Positions 15,055 to 26,194 of a stretch of 64,000 nt of DNA are shown one piece after another; within the stretch, counting starts at the first letter, position 1; every line of letters begins with the position of its first letter. Source of the DNA: Adiantum capillus-veneris (lineage: Eukaryota > Streptophyta > Polypodiopsida > Polypodiales > Pteridaceae). The stretch spans positions 49,105,928 through 49,169,927 of the forward strand of contig CM043959.1 in the NCBI GenBank assembly GCA_014529385.2, in the 5' to 3' direction. The notes under the pieces were generated by a model. The model made no database searches, was not told the origin of the DNA, and worked only from the letters and a program-made list of their open reading frames with translations. The position numbers and the translations under genes were made by a program.

Positions 15055-16470
15055 GTGCTTGTAGGTAAAATGCTTCCCGACCAAGCAGTGCAATTGAAAA
15101 AGAGATTACGCACACAATTAGTGCGTGTAGTGGATGCCCTCACATTGGACGAGATAACAACAACCTTGCAAGATGAGCAGCACTTGCAAGCCTTGCTCTC
15201 TAAAGTAGTCCACTCAACAGCCTTGAAGTTTGAGGGTGTAGATATTAGTGACGTGCAACACCTTCTCTTCAGTATTGTTGGAGACATGCCAAAATGTGCT
15301 ATCGACCTGCGAGGTGACTTACCAGAAGACATAGAAATGGAGAAATTGCAACATTGGTATAACTGCTGGAAGCTTGAGAAGGAAAAATCCACTCGTGCAA
15401 GGAATATTGACACACAAAACACCTTCATTAAGAAATTTTGGAAGGAGACCCTTCGCGATACCAGAGGATCCATGTCTAGTTTGCATATTCAGAAAACTGT
15501 ATTCAACTCATTTTGCTCTATCACCTTGGGCATTCCATTTGAGGCTATAAAATGAGGAAGAAAACTAGGATCTGGGGCATATGGAGACACCTATGAATGC
15601 AAGATCGAAGGGATTTCTTTCCTTCTGTCCAACAATGTGTACTGATGTAAGGAATTCAAAGGTCAAGCAAAACAACAATTCAAATCATTCGCAATCGAGA
15701 GCAGTGTTGACCTAAATCACCGAGGTATTGTGCGTGCTATTGCACATACAATTCAATCACCATGGATACTTATATTTACTTATTTCAATGGATCTTCCCT
15801 TGGCGATTTGATGGAGTGTGTGCCTACACTTTCTGGAAGCATCAGTGAAATTGTACTTGCCATGGGTGATCAAAAACACAAAACACCAACTGAACTGGAG
15901 TTGCAGCAATGCCGGCTTATCATCAATCATGCTTCGTCTTTAATTCATGCACTAATAAAAGCTTTGGCATTTGCACATGACAATGGAGTTATTCACAATG
16001 ACCTTCACCCTTGGAACATTATGCTAGACTTCACTAGAGAGGGAATACCAAGAGTAGGCATTATAGATTGGGGTCTTGCCCTTCGACCACCATATGAGAG
16101 AAGGCCAACAAATATTCGCAAGCCAACAGAGCATGCCAAAAGGCCTTGGCGAGTAGCTGAACTTCTGAATACCAGATCTACATGCCCTTGGAGCAAATCA
16201 ATTGATGTGTATGCACTTGCATGGGTCATCAATCAGCTCTGTATTTTTTGCAACCAATTTTGTGTCTACTACAAACTTGACTTGATGCAAACAAGCACTG
16301 CTATCGAGGTTCAAGCCATACATAATATAATCAACAATGCCTACCTTTTGGAGAACCCGTCTGAAAGAAAGGCGCTCGCTGATTTAGATAAAGATCTGGA
16401 ACATCTGCATATGCACCACGAACAATGCTTGTGTCCCATCTCTGAAATGTGTATTTCTTTTTTCCAATGA
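15055..16470 (+). pseudogene. Protein-kinase-like ORF with novel N-terminal region, two in-frame TGA stops
   Basis: One reading frame runs from ATG 15055 to TGA 16468, interrupted by TGA at 15553-15555 and about 15643. The first 166 residues match nothing I know. Then comes a glycine loop GSGAYGDTYEC (15568-15600), a probable ATP-binding Lys in CKEFKG, a catalytic loop IHNDLHPWNIML (about 15991-16026; HND in place of HRD, Asp and Asn kept), a metal-binding IIDWGLA (DWG in place of DFG) and a VYALAWVINQL helix resembling subdomain IX. All core catalytic residues seem present, so this was a kinase fold of atypical type. The Helitron Rep ORF begins 289 bases downstream on the same strand. It may be Helitron cargo or an independent pseudogene. 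An unseen intron could remove one of the stops. Confidence 0.75.
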
Positions 16471-16758
16471 GCCTAGCAAATTGATTGCAGCTATCAAGCT
16501 CTTTTTATTTATAGACATTATATCCTTTTCTTCTTCTAGCTTGTCTCCAACATTAGCATGCCCTTCTTCAGTATTACCTAAAAGTTCCATTATGGTCTGC
16601 GATAGTACTTCCAACATTGATTTGTTGCCTACTTCCATTATATTCATCCCTTGTACTTTTTTTGTCGTCCAATTTCATTATATTTGTCCCTCCTAATTTG
16701 AATTGAACTAATTTATATCTAATATATTCACAGTTATATTGAAGTGTAGGCCTTCTCA

Positions 16759-19700
16759 ATGGAAATTGCTACTACGCTATGTGCTAACCGCAAAAGACGC
16801 CAGGAATATGCCACTTTTCAAACTATGAATAGACGGAAACTCCTACTCTGTCCTATTGCTTCTTCATGGTTCAGTGTGCAACATATTTATGAGGCTTGGC
16901 AAGAGGAATGCAACATCGCAACTCACAACATTTCCATCTGCGGAAGGTGTGGCATTTGCAATCTATATAAAAAAAAAACCCAGAACGATGCTCTTACTAC
17001 CACACGCACGAAGCTAGCAAACGCAACCTTATTGCAAACAACTGCAATGCACAATATCAAAGTGAATTGGACTTGCTGTTCTGCTTTCCTGAAAAGTTCA
17101 AGAGCAATCAGCGTTGTCATCTTGCAACCCGACTACATACAAGCCATCCTAAACACAAATCAACTAATTGTGCAACTCCTTAGCGTCGTCGATGTCACAA
17201 TCAGCGTCACAAAAACAGCAACTACATTTGTAAAAGGCCTGCTTGATAGAAGGCCGTTACTCGACAATCCAATAATCTGCTGGTTGATAAAGAAAAACAT
17301 GTCTCAGCCAACTTCACCACTTGCAAACACGCCACTAGCAACAGTGCTAGCATACAACATAAAGAATAATCCAATTCTCAAGAGGTACCGGTGCATCGTT
17401 GAGCAGCCAAACAAAAAGACCTCTATTTGTATTCTATCAGCATTAGCTATACAAAATATCGTAAGAGACCACTCTGAAAACGATCCATTTGAACTTATGC
17501 AAGAAGCAGAAGCACAATGTGAAATTAGCATATTGCAAAATTTGCTCAACACAACAAAGAGAACTGCATTTACTGCTAAAGACAAACACGAGTTCGGTTC
17601 CATACAAATACGCAATACCGCTTGCCTAAGCGAGCGGACAATCAGCTTTCAATACAATGGCCTTCTGGCTTATGAATCTGAAGTCCAAGATATTACATTA
17701 GAATTAGGGATATTCCCTTTCCTCTTTCCCACAGGAAAAGGAAACTATCAAGGAGAATTCGATTTTAGTGAATACATTAGAATGAGAAGGTGAATACATT
17801 AGAATGAGAATCGGAACTTCCTTCTCTGTGTAAACATTGTACAATCCATATTTGCTCATGATGTACCAATTGAAACAATCTATCATGATTGCAAACTCCA
17901 CAAATAGTACATTTTTGCAAAGGGATATTGATAACTACAAACGAGCACACACCACGGCATCTACACATGATACAATAAAGCATATTATTCGATACAATCT
18001 CCACGACACAATGCCAGGTACTCCATCATGGCATCGACGAAACTTGAGAGACCTCATAACAATGGTGGACACATGGGGACTACCACATCTGTTCTTGACA
18101 TTCACTGCTGATGAGGTTTCCCAAACAAGATGGCAAGAACTCATAACAATGGTGGACACATGGGGACTACCACATTTGTTCTTGACATTCACTAGTGATG
18201 AGGTTTCCCAAACAAGATGGCAAGAAGTCATCACAATTGAAAAACTTGCTCAAGGCTACAACCAAGTCTTCAAGTGGAACGATTGCCCTGTAGAGTGTAC
18301 AACACTGTTTCACCTTCGCTTGCATGCTTTCTTGAATAAATACATCATCAATGGAAGCAACATACTTGGCCATGTAGAGCATCACATGGTGCGCTACGAA
18401 GTGCAAAATTGAGGCTCACTGCATGCACATGTCATACTGTGGATCTCTAATGAAGATTTGTGCCGAGTTACAAACGAGATTGCTGCATACATACCAGCAG
18501 AATCACAAGACACCACCAAGTTGCGGAGCCTCGTTACCACAAAACAAATACATAGATGCAGAGACTCTTGCAGAGTTATGGGGTTAGCTAGAGTGTGCAA
18601 ATATGTCTTCCCATTTGAGCCACAATACAACACAACTTCAACTATGGATGCCTGTACCGCTAGATGGCTTTACTACCGTCCTGGGTATGACCATCGAAAT
18701 GTTGTCCCGTACCATCCCACAATCTTGCTTCTATGGAAGGCACACATGAATATTCAAAGAGTCACAAATTCATTGATATCGCATTACCTTCTCAAATATG
18801 CAATGAAATCAAAACCCCTTGGAAAACTGAACCTCTCTACAGATGATGCAGCAAGGCTTGGACCTCACGGCTTGGACAAAGTAAAGCTTCAACTAATTGT
18901 AGCCTCTATATTATCAAAGCCAATATCTGCAACAGAGGCAACAATCAGCTGTTTGAAGATTCCAATCATCACAAGGAGTGAACGGGTTGAATACATCGAC
19001 TCCTCTCCACCATCACTACGACAAAGGTTGTTTTCTTGTAGCCAGACTATAGTCATGCATCCAATTGATTTATATTATGCAAGGCCCCTTCAATTTGAGA
19101 AGATTACATTCTATGATTACCACAGAAGATACAAAATTCTAAAGCCACATGAACATACTCATGTAGTGAGTTTTCGTGATGCGTACAACAGCAGTATCAT
19201 AGAGAAACAACGTCTTCTTATATTTACAAAATATGATCCTGGCCATCAAACTGAGGGATTCTTCTTCAATGTCTTGTTGCAAGAACTTCCCTTTAGGAAT
19301 GAGATGGAACTTCTATCACCAACCAACACACCCTCTTCTTACTTCCTGGAGTGCAAAATCCGTCAGATAATTCTTGATGATGAAGACTTGGAGATGTACA
19401 TAAATGAGCACACCCAACGCAATATGCTCGTCTCTGAAAATACAGGACACACTTTAAACCTCATAAAACAAAATTTCATCCTCAATCGTGAAGATCCACT
19501 CACTTGTACAGTGAATGACACAGTCAAACCAGGAGTATCTCAAAGTCGTGCTAGAATGCTGAAGCTACTGCAAGAGTTCGCTGAGACCAACAATGAAGTT
19601 CTGACCTCTCAACAGCAAGAAATCTTTGATCGTATATCAGGCCTGAGTAATGGCCTCCATGTCATTATAGGCGTTCTAGGATGTGGAAAAACATTCCTCA

Positions 19701-21156
19701 TAAAATTCTTCACCTCAAGCTTCATGAAAAATAATAAGACCGTTATCCGACTGCATCAACTGGAGCAGCAGCTGCTCACCTCAGCAACCTAGCAACTACA
19801 GTCCAATATCAATTCAGGATTTCTTGTTCCAAACAGCATTTTCCGCAAGCAATTCATCCCACAGATGAAAGATTTATCGCTATACATAGTTATGACGTCA
19901 TTATCATAGACGAGATATCGATGCTAACTAGTACAATCTTCAATATGGTCGTTCGCCAGATAGTTAACATCAGCAATGGAACACTTCTTGATCCATTCAA
20001 TCAGAAGCTCATCTTGCTTTTTGGAGATTTGGCGCAACTTCCTCCAGTCTGCCATCACCAAGAGCCATTATGTCATGTTTGCAACATACAAAACTCAGCT
20101 TACATCGTTGCAGCCACTACCCACAACATGACCTTCTCAGTTTGCCATGCTGCTGACCCCGCTTACGTCCAATTCTTGGATACAATCTGTGTCAAGCAAT
20201 CAACTGAACAACAGATAGAAAAAACACTTTCACAATGTGTAATTAATGAAACTGAACTCCTAAGAGTAATCGATGATGCTACTACACTGATATGTACTCA
20301 TAGGGAGGATGTATATAAGTACAACAACTTGATTTTGCAGAAGTCCTTCTCGGCATCCGATATTGTGGCCATACCACTGAAGACCGATGCTCTTGATGAA
20401 CCATTACTGCATGAATGGATCCAAGACAAGGCATTCCATGAGATGGACAATACTGCTATTGGGGCTAGATGTATGATTACAGAGAACATCAACTTGGCTA
20501 TAGGTGCCGCGAATGGTTCCACTTGTCATACACTTTCCTATTCATATGACTGTACCGGTCAAATTGCTGCTATAGAAGTAATGTTACTTTCCACTAATAC
20601 CACCGTGACAATACGAAGGACTAAGCATGCTACAAGAGCAATCAATTGCAAATGGTTCCACAAAAGCACATTCCCTTTGTCACTTGCGTACGCAATCACT
20701 GGACACAAATCTCAAGGAGCAACAATATCAAAGAAATCCATCCTCATTATAAAACAAGCTTTCGCCCCAGGATTGGCATACGTCATGTTCTCTCGTGTGA
20801 CAGAAAGACGCCATCTCAAAATATTAAACATTCCAATCCCAAGGATGTTCTGGCCGGCCAGTAAAACGCTCCCTCAGTGGTTAGACATTTCCTCGCTTAT
20901 TTTCACATACAAGTCCTCTAATTCTTTCAGTCTTCCATCTCGTAAGGTTCATGGACTACACGATCATTTCTTTGACAAGATTTTTCTTGACTGCAGATTT
21001 CCTTCACAGCAAGTAACAACCTTCAGCATCTCCTCATGGACACCAACCAGGTACCCGTTCCTTGCATTAATCTATATTGTAGCTACATTTTATGCCATTC
21101 AATATGTAAAAAACTCAACCATCATATTTCTCTTTCTCTATCATTCAGATATTTGA
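16759..21156 (+). pseudogene. Helitron Rep/helicase (HUH endonuclease plus Pif1-like helicase), mildly decayed
   Basis: N-terminal part 16759-17790 includes a Cys cluster (CGRCGIC) and the Helitron-like FPFLFPTGKGNY. The Rep region has LFLTFTADE (about 18090), the HUH motif HAHVILW (18419-18439) and the two-tyrosine motif YLLKY (18785-18799). The helicase has Walker A GVLGCGKT (about 19670-19693), Walker B IIIDEISM (about 19901-19924), GDLAQLPP, AYAITGHKSQGAT and YVMFSRV (about 20785). It would nick, unwind and replicate the element by rolling circle. Lesions: a 22 bp tandem duplication at 17768 shifts the frame, TAA 17831, TGA 18410 just before HUH, and a 1-base shift near 19745. An 87 bp in-frame duplication (18053-18226) repeats 29 residues of Rep. 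The frame from 19921 runs past the last helicase motif into the next gene. Confidence 0.9.
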
Positions 21157-22321
21157 TAAATTCATCAACATCGCAGCTACCTCAAAACCAAAAAACAGTT
21201 CTTCTGTATATCCATCTTCAAATCAAATGCGACTAGCAAATATGTCTGGCAAAGCCCCGGGTGCATTCATTGAAGGGTTCCGCACAACTCAGCTCCTCCA
21301 CTCATACATCAATAAATGTAGCAATCGAAACAAAGAATATAGAAATAACGACCTGAAGTTGGCAACAGGTACTTCGAACTCTTCATACTTTTGTATTGCA
21401 AACACTAAACATTCACAATTTTGGTTGTCTCTACAACATCTACCTTTTTTCTACAGGGTTACAAAAAGAGATACTCCTATCGTTGGGCATTGACTTTGAT
21501 GAGTCACACAAACTACTGCTAGATACAGAAGCCCAAGAAATACTAAATACAAAGACTGTTGGAATCACCACCTACGCAATCGAGACGCTTCACTACGGTT
21601 ACAAAGTTGTCCTTGATAAATTGATTGTTATCGACAAGAATACAGCAAGCCAGACACTTTTCAACATGGTCAAAGAGTTTGGGAACGAGTTCAAAGGGAA
21701 CAAGCGAGCAATCTTAACTGATGAGAAATTTACATGGCATTTTAATAGAGACCTTTTTGACGCCCGGTTTGGTGAGACAACTGATCCATTTCGAAAGCTT
21801 GAACCACTACATGGTAACCATCTGTGCTCCTTAAAGAATATAACTACCTGATTAAATACTAATTGAGCACATCACTTCAGTGCAGGACATCGACAACGAA
21901 ACCAGCAAGGAGATTCCCAACAACATAACAACTTCACAAGAGGAAGCAGCACATTCCGACGCTGCTCCAACTCCCAAAAGACAACGACAAACGAAGAGAA
22001 CTACATAGTTTACTCTATTAGGTGCAAAATCAATAACCGTGTTTACATAGGCATGACATCCGATTTTGAAGCTAGGAAAAGATCACCATGACAAATCCAC
22101 CAAAATGGATGAAACATGATGTGTCATCCTTTCCCCCATTATGTCAAAACTTCGAGTTTCATGTATTGCACAATACACACGATAGGAGCACCGCTATTGC
22201 ACTGGAAGCACAAGAGATAATTACTCAAAATGCAACGTCCACCAAAGGATACAATAATTTGAAGGGACATCCTCCAAAATGCAAGAAGTACTCTTATTTG
22301 AAACACCATAGAAAAATATAG
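21036..22321 (+). CDS. Spliced gene ending in a GIY-YIG nuclease domain, one frameshift
   Basis: ATG 21036 (MDTNQ) splices into one frame using GT-AG introns 21051-21148, 21369-21456 and 21814-21885. The spliced frame continues without a stop into a GIY-YIG domain: YIVYSI (22002 on), a short loop, VYIG (22041-22052), then FEARKR with the catalytic Arg. TGA 22089 follows, but the next frame at once supplies the rest: NFEFHVL, a Glu in ALEAQEI, and GYNNLKG near the end. This looks like a single 1-base frameshift. The N-terminal 240 or so residues are unrecognised. The family nicks or cuts DNA (SLX1, MSH1, homing enzymes, Penelope-like elements). The start lies inside the 3' end of the Helitron helicase frame on the same strand. 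No reverse transcriptase is present to make it a Penelope element. Confidence 0.7.
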
Positions 22322-22466
22322 TGTGCAATAAATTTATTCTTTGTTCTAGCGTAGCAACTCTCATTCAGTTCTCCCCTCTGTATTAAATTACTTCTCGAGA
22401 GTCTTTTCCTCTAATATCTGTGATAATTTCTATGTTATGTTTCACCATTATCTGTAAGACTTTTTA

Positions 22467-22635
22467 AAAGTTATGGTCTATTTAGCTTACGTTCTACACT
22501 TTCGTTTTTAAGTTATGGTCTGTTTAGCTTAGTACGGTCTGCACTTTTTTTCCTTTAAGTTATGCCCTGTTTAGCTTACGTTCTGCAATTTTTTTTCTTA
22601 AAGTTATATTATGTTTAGCTTATGTTTGTACTTTC
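22467..22635 (+). repeat. Tandem repeat of about 45 bp, four units
   Basis: Units have the form aagttatg.tctgtttagctta, then cgttctgcac, then a T-rich run. They lie about 150 bases beyond the GIY-YIG gene. No coding frame crosses them. They may be part of the 3' end of the Helitron-like element. Confidence 0.8.
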
Positions 22636-22999
22636 CTCTACAAGAACATCATTCAGCTTTCAAATTTTAGGATTCAACCGCTACATGTACTGTAGCTCAA
22701 TGACTGACCAACATACTAGTCTTCCCACATTACTTAAATGTCTTGCAATAACATCAACAGAAATAGACAATCCATTCGGCCAGCAACCCCATTTCTAATA
22801 CTTCTACAAAAAATGATCAACTAATAAGAAACAAACCATGTAGCAACAACTTATATATTTTACAAAAAACTTATACATGTACAAATGTTGCACCTTGCCT
22901 TTAGCACAAATTAATAGTATCCCTTGCTATTGCTTCTCAATAACTTATCCACTATACATATCATAACTCATTCCGGCACTCTCCAACTTTATGCCTTCT
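22636..22999. other. Non-coding interval, nothing recognised
   Basis: AT-rich, short frames only. I looked here for a Helitron 3' end (hairpin followed by CTRR) and could not place one with confidence. Confidence 0.4.
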
Positions 23000-23860
23000 C
23001 CTCCAAAGCGTGGCAATCAAGGCATACTAGTTTTCAAAGATGCACTCATTTTAATGCATTATTAAGAGGATGCTTACAAACCTTTGTCAAGGAGCAATGT
23101 CATGCTTTCATATTGCATGAGGTGTCCATTGGAATCAAGTGGAAGTTTAAACTAAGGGGACCACAAGAAGACTTTTGCTGTCAGAAAGATAACCTATTTT
23201 GGTGAATTTTTTACACAAGGTTCCAATTCAAATTGCAAAAAGTATATAAAATAAAAATTGTAGCTAATGATCTAAATTTTTTGTCTCTATTTTTATTTCT
23301 TTATTTGGAGCCACGGTTGAGGCAATATGATCAAAATGGTGGACCCCAGTCTGCCCACATCATGCAGGGACAACTCATTTCAAACTTTGCCCAGTTCGTG
23401 TTCACAATGGCTCTTCTCTTTCTTGTGTAACCCTTGGGGGTTCCCTTCACCTATAAAAGGGGACATCTTCTTTCTTGAAAACCATTCAAGAGGGAGTGTG
23501 AAAATTCATGCCAAATTAGCCTTTAGCCCTACACTTGTCTTTGAGGAAGACTAGTTAAACTTAAACACATCCTTGTAAACATCAACTTTAATCAATCAAG
23601 GCTAAAGTCTTCTATCTCTTTCCATCTTCATCAAATTGGCAACCTTTCTTGAAGGGGTTGATAAGTAAGGTGCTCTAATTCAATCCCTCGTAGCTTTCCT
23701 TACAGACTTCACACTCATGGTTTTTTTAGAGTTACCACTACCTCCCTCATTTGTCGCTTTCTACTTCACTTACGCTCTCATTGCCACCCCTAATGGCACT
23801 TTTGCATTAAATTCTTGAGCCATTTGAAGAGGGTATAACCTCTACAATGCTCACCGTAGC
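23000..23860 (+). repeat. Remnant of a Tat-like LTR
   Basis: 23160-23350 resembles the Tat-1 U3 at about 6455-6660 (same order: agactttt / ggtgaattttt / gtagct / tggtggaccccagt.tgcc). A TATA box lies in cctataaaaggggac (about 23450-23464), and clipped leader-like sequence follows. It is a diverged solo LTR or LTR fragment on the + strand. Exact borders are not visible. Confidence 0.55.
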
Positions 23861-26194
23861 TTTTTCTTCCTTATTTGGGTTCTTAGGGAAATCCTGGTAC
23901 AAATGTTTTCATCCACAATCGCAATGTCCGCAATCATTACTTGTCACATTAGAAACATTTTTTGTAGCATTAGCTTGGTTAGTCAGACAATTCCTAGTCG
24001 AGTGGTCTTCTTCATATTCGAAACAAGGTCTTGAGGTTCTTTGTTGTCTTGGTTGCTGGGCATATGGTCTCTAGGGATATGTATTCGGTTTAGATTCTCC
24101 CTGATTGACTATGAGCATTAATGTTCCCTAACTCAACAAAAGCCCTTCACTCGGAGATACGCTATTCATTCTCAATTGAAAATTACTAGAGGAGGAAGCG
24201 AGATTGTCTTAGATTAGGATCATGTGCATGGTGATACCAATAGATAGCCTCTTTGTAATATGATTTCATCAGTACTAAGGTGTTCTCTTTTAGGTATTGG
24301 TTTAGATACACATAACTCACAACTTCTTGGTTTTCACCTAGGAGTGGCGATTACTGTCCCAACACTGATCTTGGTCTTTCAGCTCATGGATGTGGATTTG
24401 TTGGTCTTGATGCATATCTCGATAGTGGTGATGCTGGTTTGTTCTATTGATACTGATGATTCACTGGTGCATTAGGTTGGTATTGAAGGTTGGGATGATA
24501 GGGCCTCTCCCTGACTTGACCTTTGTTGTAGTAGCATTCCTCAGTGGCATGATTCTTCCATTTATTCTCAATGACACACCATTTTTTTCAAGGAGATGGC
24601 TGTGGAAACATGGTACAGTGCTGAGTCGGATGATATCCTCCACATGTCAAGCAACATGTCAAGGGCGGTACTCTTTGGTTTTGGATTTCCAACTTTTGAT
24701 CCATTCTCCTCAAAATCTCATCCGGAAGTTGCTCAATATTCATTGGTGGTTGTTGTATCACTATCGTCCTTGCTATATTTGCACCAACAGTAGAACCTGA
24801 ATCATTCGAGGTAGTATTGACATCTCTATGTATCTTGTAGTTGTCTACTAAATAGACAGCTTCTCTCATGACTTCATCCAATGTTGCATTTTTTGAAGTG
24901 CAAGTCCTTCTTGAGGTGTTCATTCTTGATCCCTTCAATGAACAACACTACTTGGTGGTCTTCCTGAGGTTTCTCTCACGGAAGACACCTCTCAATGTAT
25001 TGCTTAGATCACAGTGCAGCCTCTTGTACCCTCTTGTTGTCTTTTTGTTTGAAAGAAAAGATTTGTAACATTATATTGTGCTTGATTTTTTTCATGGAAA
25101 ACTCTTCTATAAGGTCTTGCAATAACCCCTCTATGTTTCCATAATCTTCCTTTTTCAAAGGGTGGAACCATGTAAGGGCGGTTCCCTCCAAAGTAAATCC
25201 AAAACTTCCAAAATGAATGTAGAAATTTGTGATATATTTGGCTCTTAATACTTGTTTAAACAATGTAGAATGTGCATTGGATCTGATCCATTATATGTCA
25301 ATGCCATGCATTTTTCAACTTGATATGGACGCATGGACCTTGTTTTAGCAACATATCTCATCACTCTCGAAGCTCTTGAAAAGCTTCTTCATTCACTATG
25401 GGTGCTAGCATTCTAGGTATAACTCTTGGTACCTCTCTCGTAGTCACATATAGCACTCCTCACTCGGTGTGGTGTGTCATGGATGACCCTGAGACAATCG
25501 TATAGTCACCTCTTATAGGCACTATTTTTGACAATTAACTTCCTCACATCCACAATTTGGAACTTTTGGTGCCCCCGACCCTGTCATGTGTGTGTTTTCT
25601 ACATGTGGTGGAATATTTGTGACTTGATCCATAACGCTTACCACTTCTTGGAACGAATTTCTATGGCTATTTGATTCAAGTAGATGACAAGAAATGGTTC
25701 ACCCCAATAGGAAATCTTTTCCATGTCTGTCATATACGCGTATTTTGTAGTCTTATCCATTATTATTTACCAAAATAGGTCTGTTTTCCGTTTCAAACTG
25801 GTAGATGTATATGTACATCTCCTTGATGTCCGCAAGCTCCATTAGGTTGAGATCTTCCCTGGTGTAAAAACTTTCCCCTTCCTTGGTCATCAGCTTATAT
25901 CATCCCACACTAGGACTATCAATAAGCACTCTCTCTAGCTCTTTTCATCGCTATGAATTTATCTCTCGAGTCATTTTCCAAAGGAGGTCTCTCTATCCCT
26001 TTCTCAACTTTGTCCTTGGCTCCAACCATACCCATTGTATCTACAAGATCATGATTATTTGTCCTAAGATAGGCAACCCCTCTCTCATCAGTGTATCGGT
26101 CTCCATTGTCAACATATTCTACTATCTCTCGAAACTTGGGGTTTCTTAAGTCCTCGTGAACATAGCATTTGTTATGGGCATCCACGTAAATCAT
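23860..26194 (-). pseudogene. Decayed Ty3-type gag with repeated Cys/His motifs
   Basis: Read on the minus strand: an N-terminal segment (25919-26194), a gag core with GTALTWFHPLKKEDYGN and LIEEFSMKKIKHNIMLQ (25009-25263), then CLTCGGYHPTQHC (about 24620), a second NHATEEC motif and a further CFEYEEDHSTRNC (about 24000). The order gag core then zinc knuckles fits Retrotrans_gag proteins. Several frameshifts and stops break it, and no protease or RT follows. Its orientation is opposite to the LTR remnant on its left, so they are probably different insertions. Confidence 0.65.

Noticed and set aside
21881-21885. Alternative acceptor at 21880 for the third intron of the GIY-YIG gene
   Set aside because: It gives a frame that ends in a stop before the GIY-YIG domain, whereas the acceptor at 21885 reads straight into the domain.
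21036-22321. Penelope-like retroelement because of the GIY-YIG domain
   Set aside because: No reverse transcriptase frame was found within several kilobases; the neighbour is a Helitron helicase.
22636-23000. Helitron 3' terminus (hairpin plus CTRR) in this interval
   Set aside because: I could not find a convincing stem followed by CTRR, so no element border is claimed.
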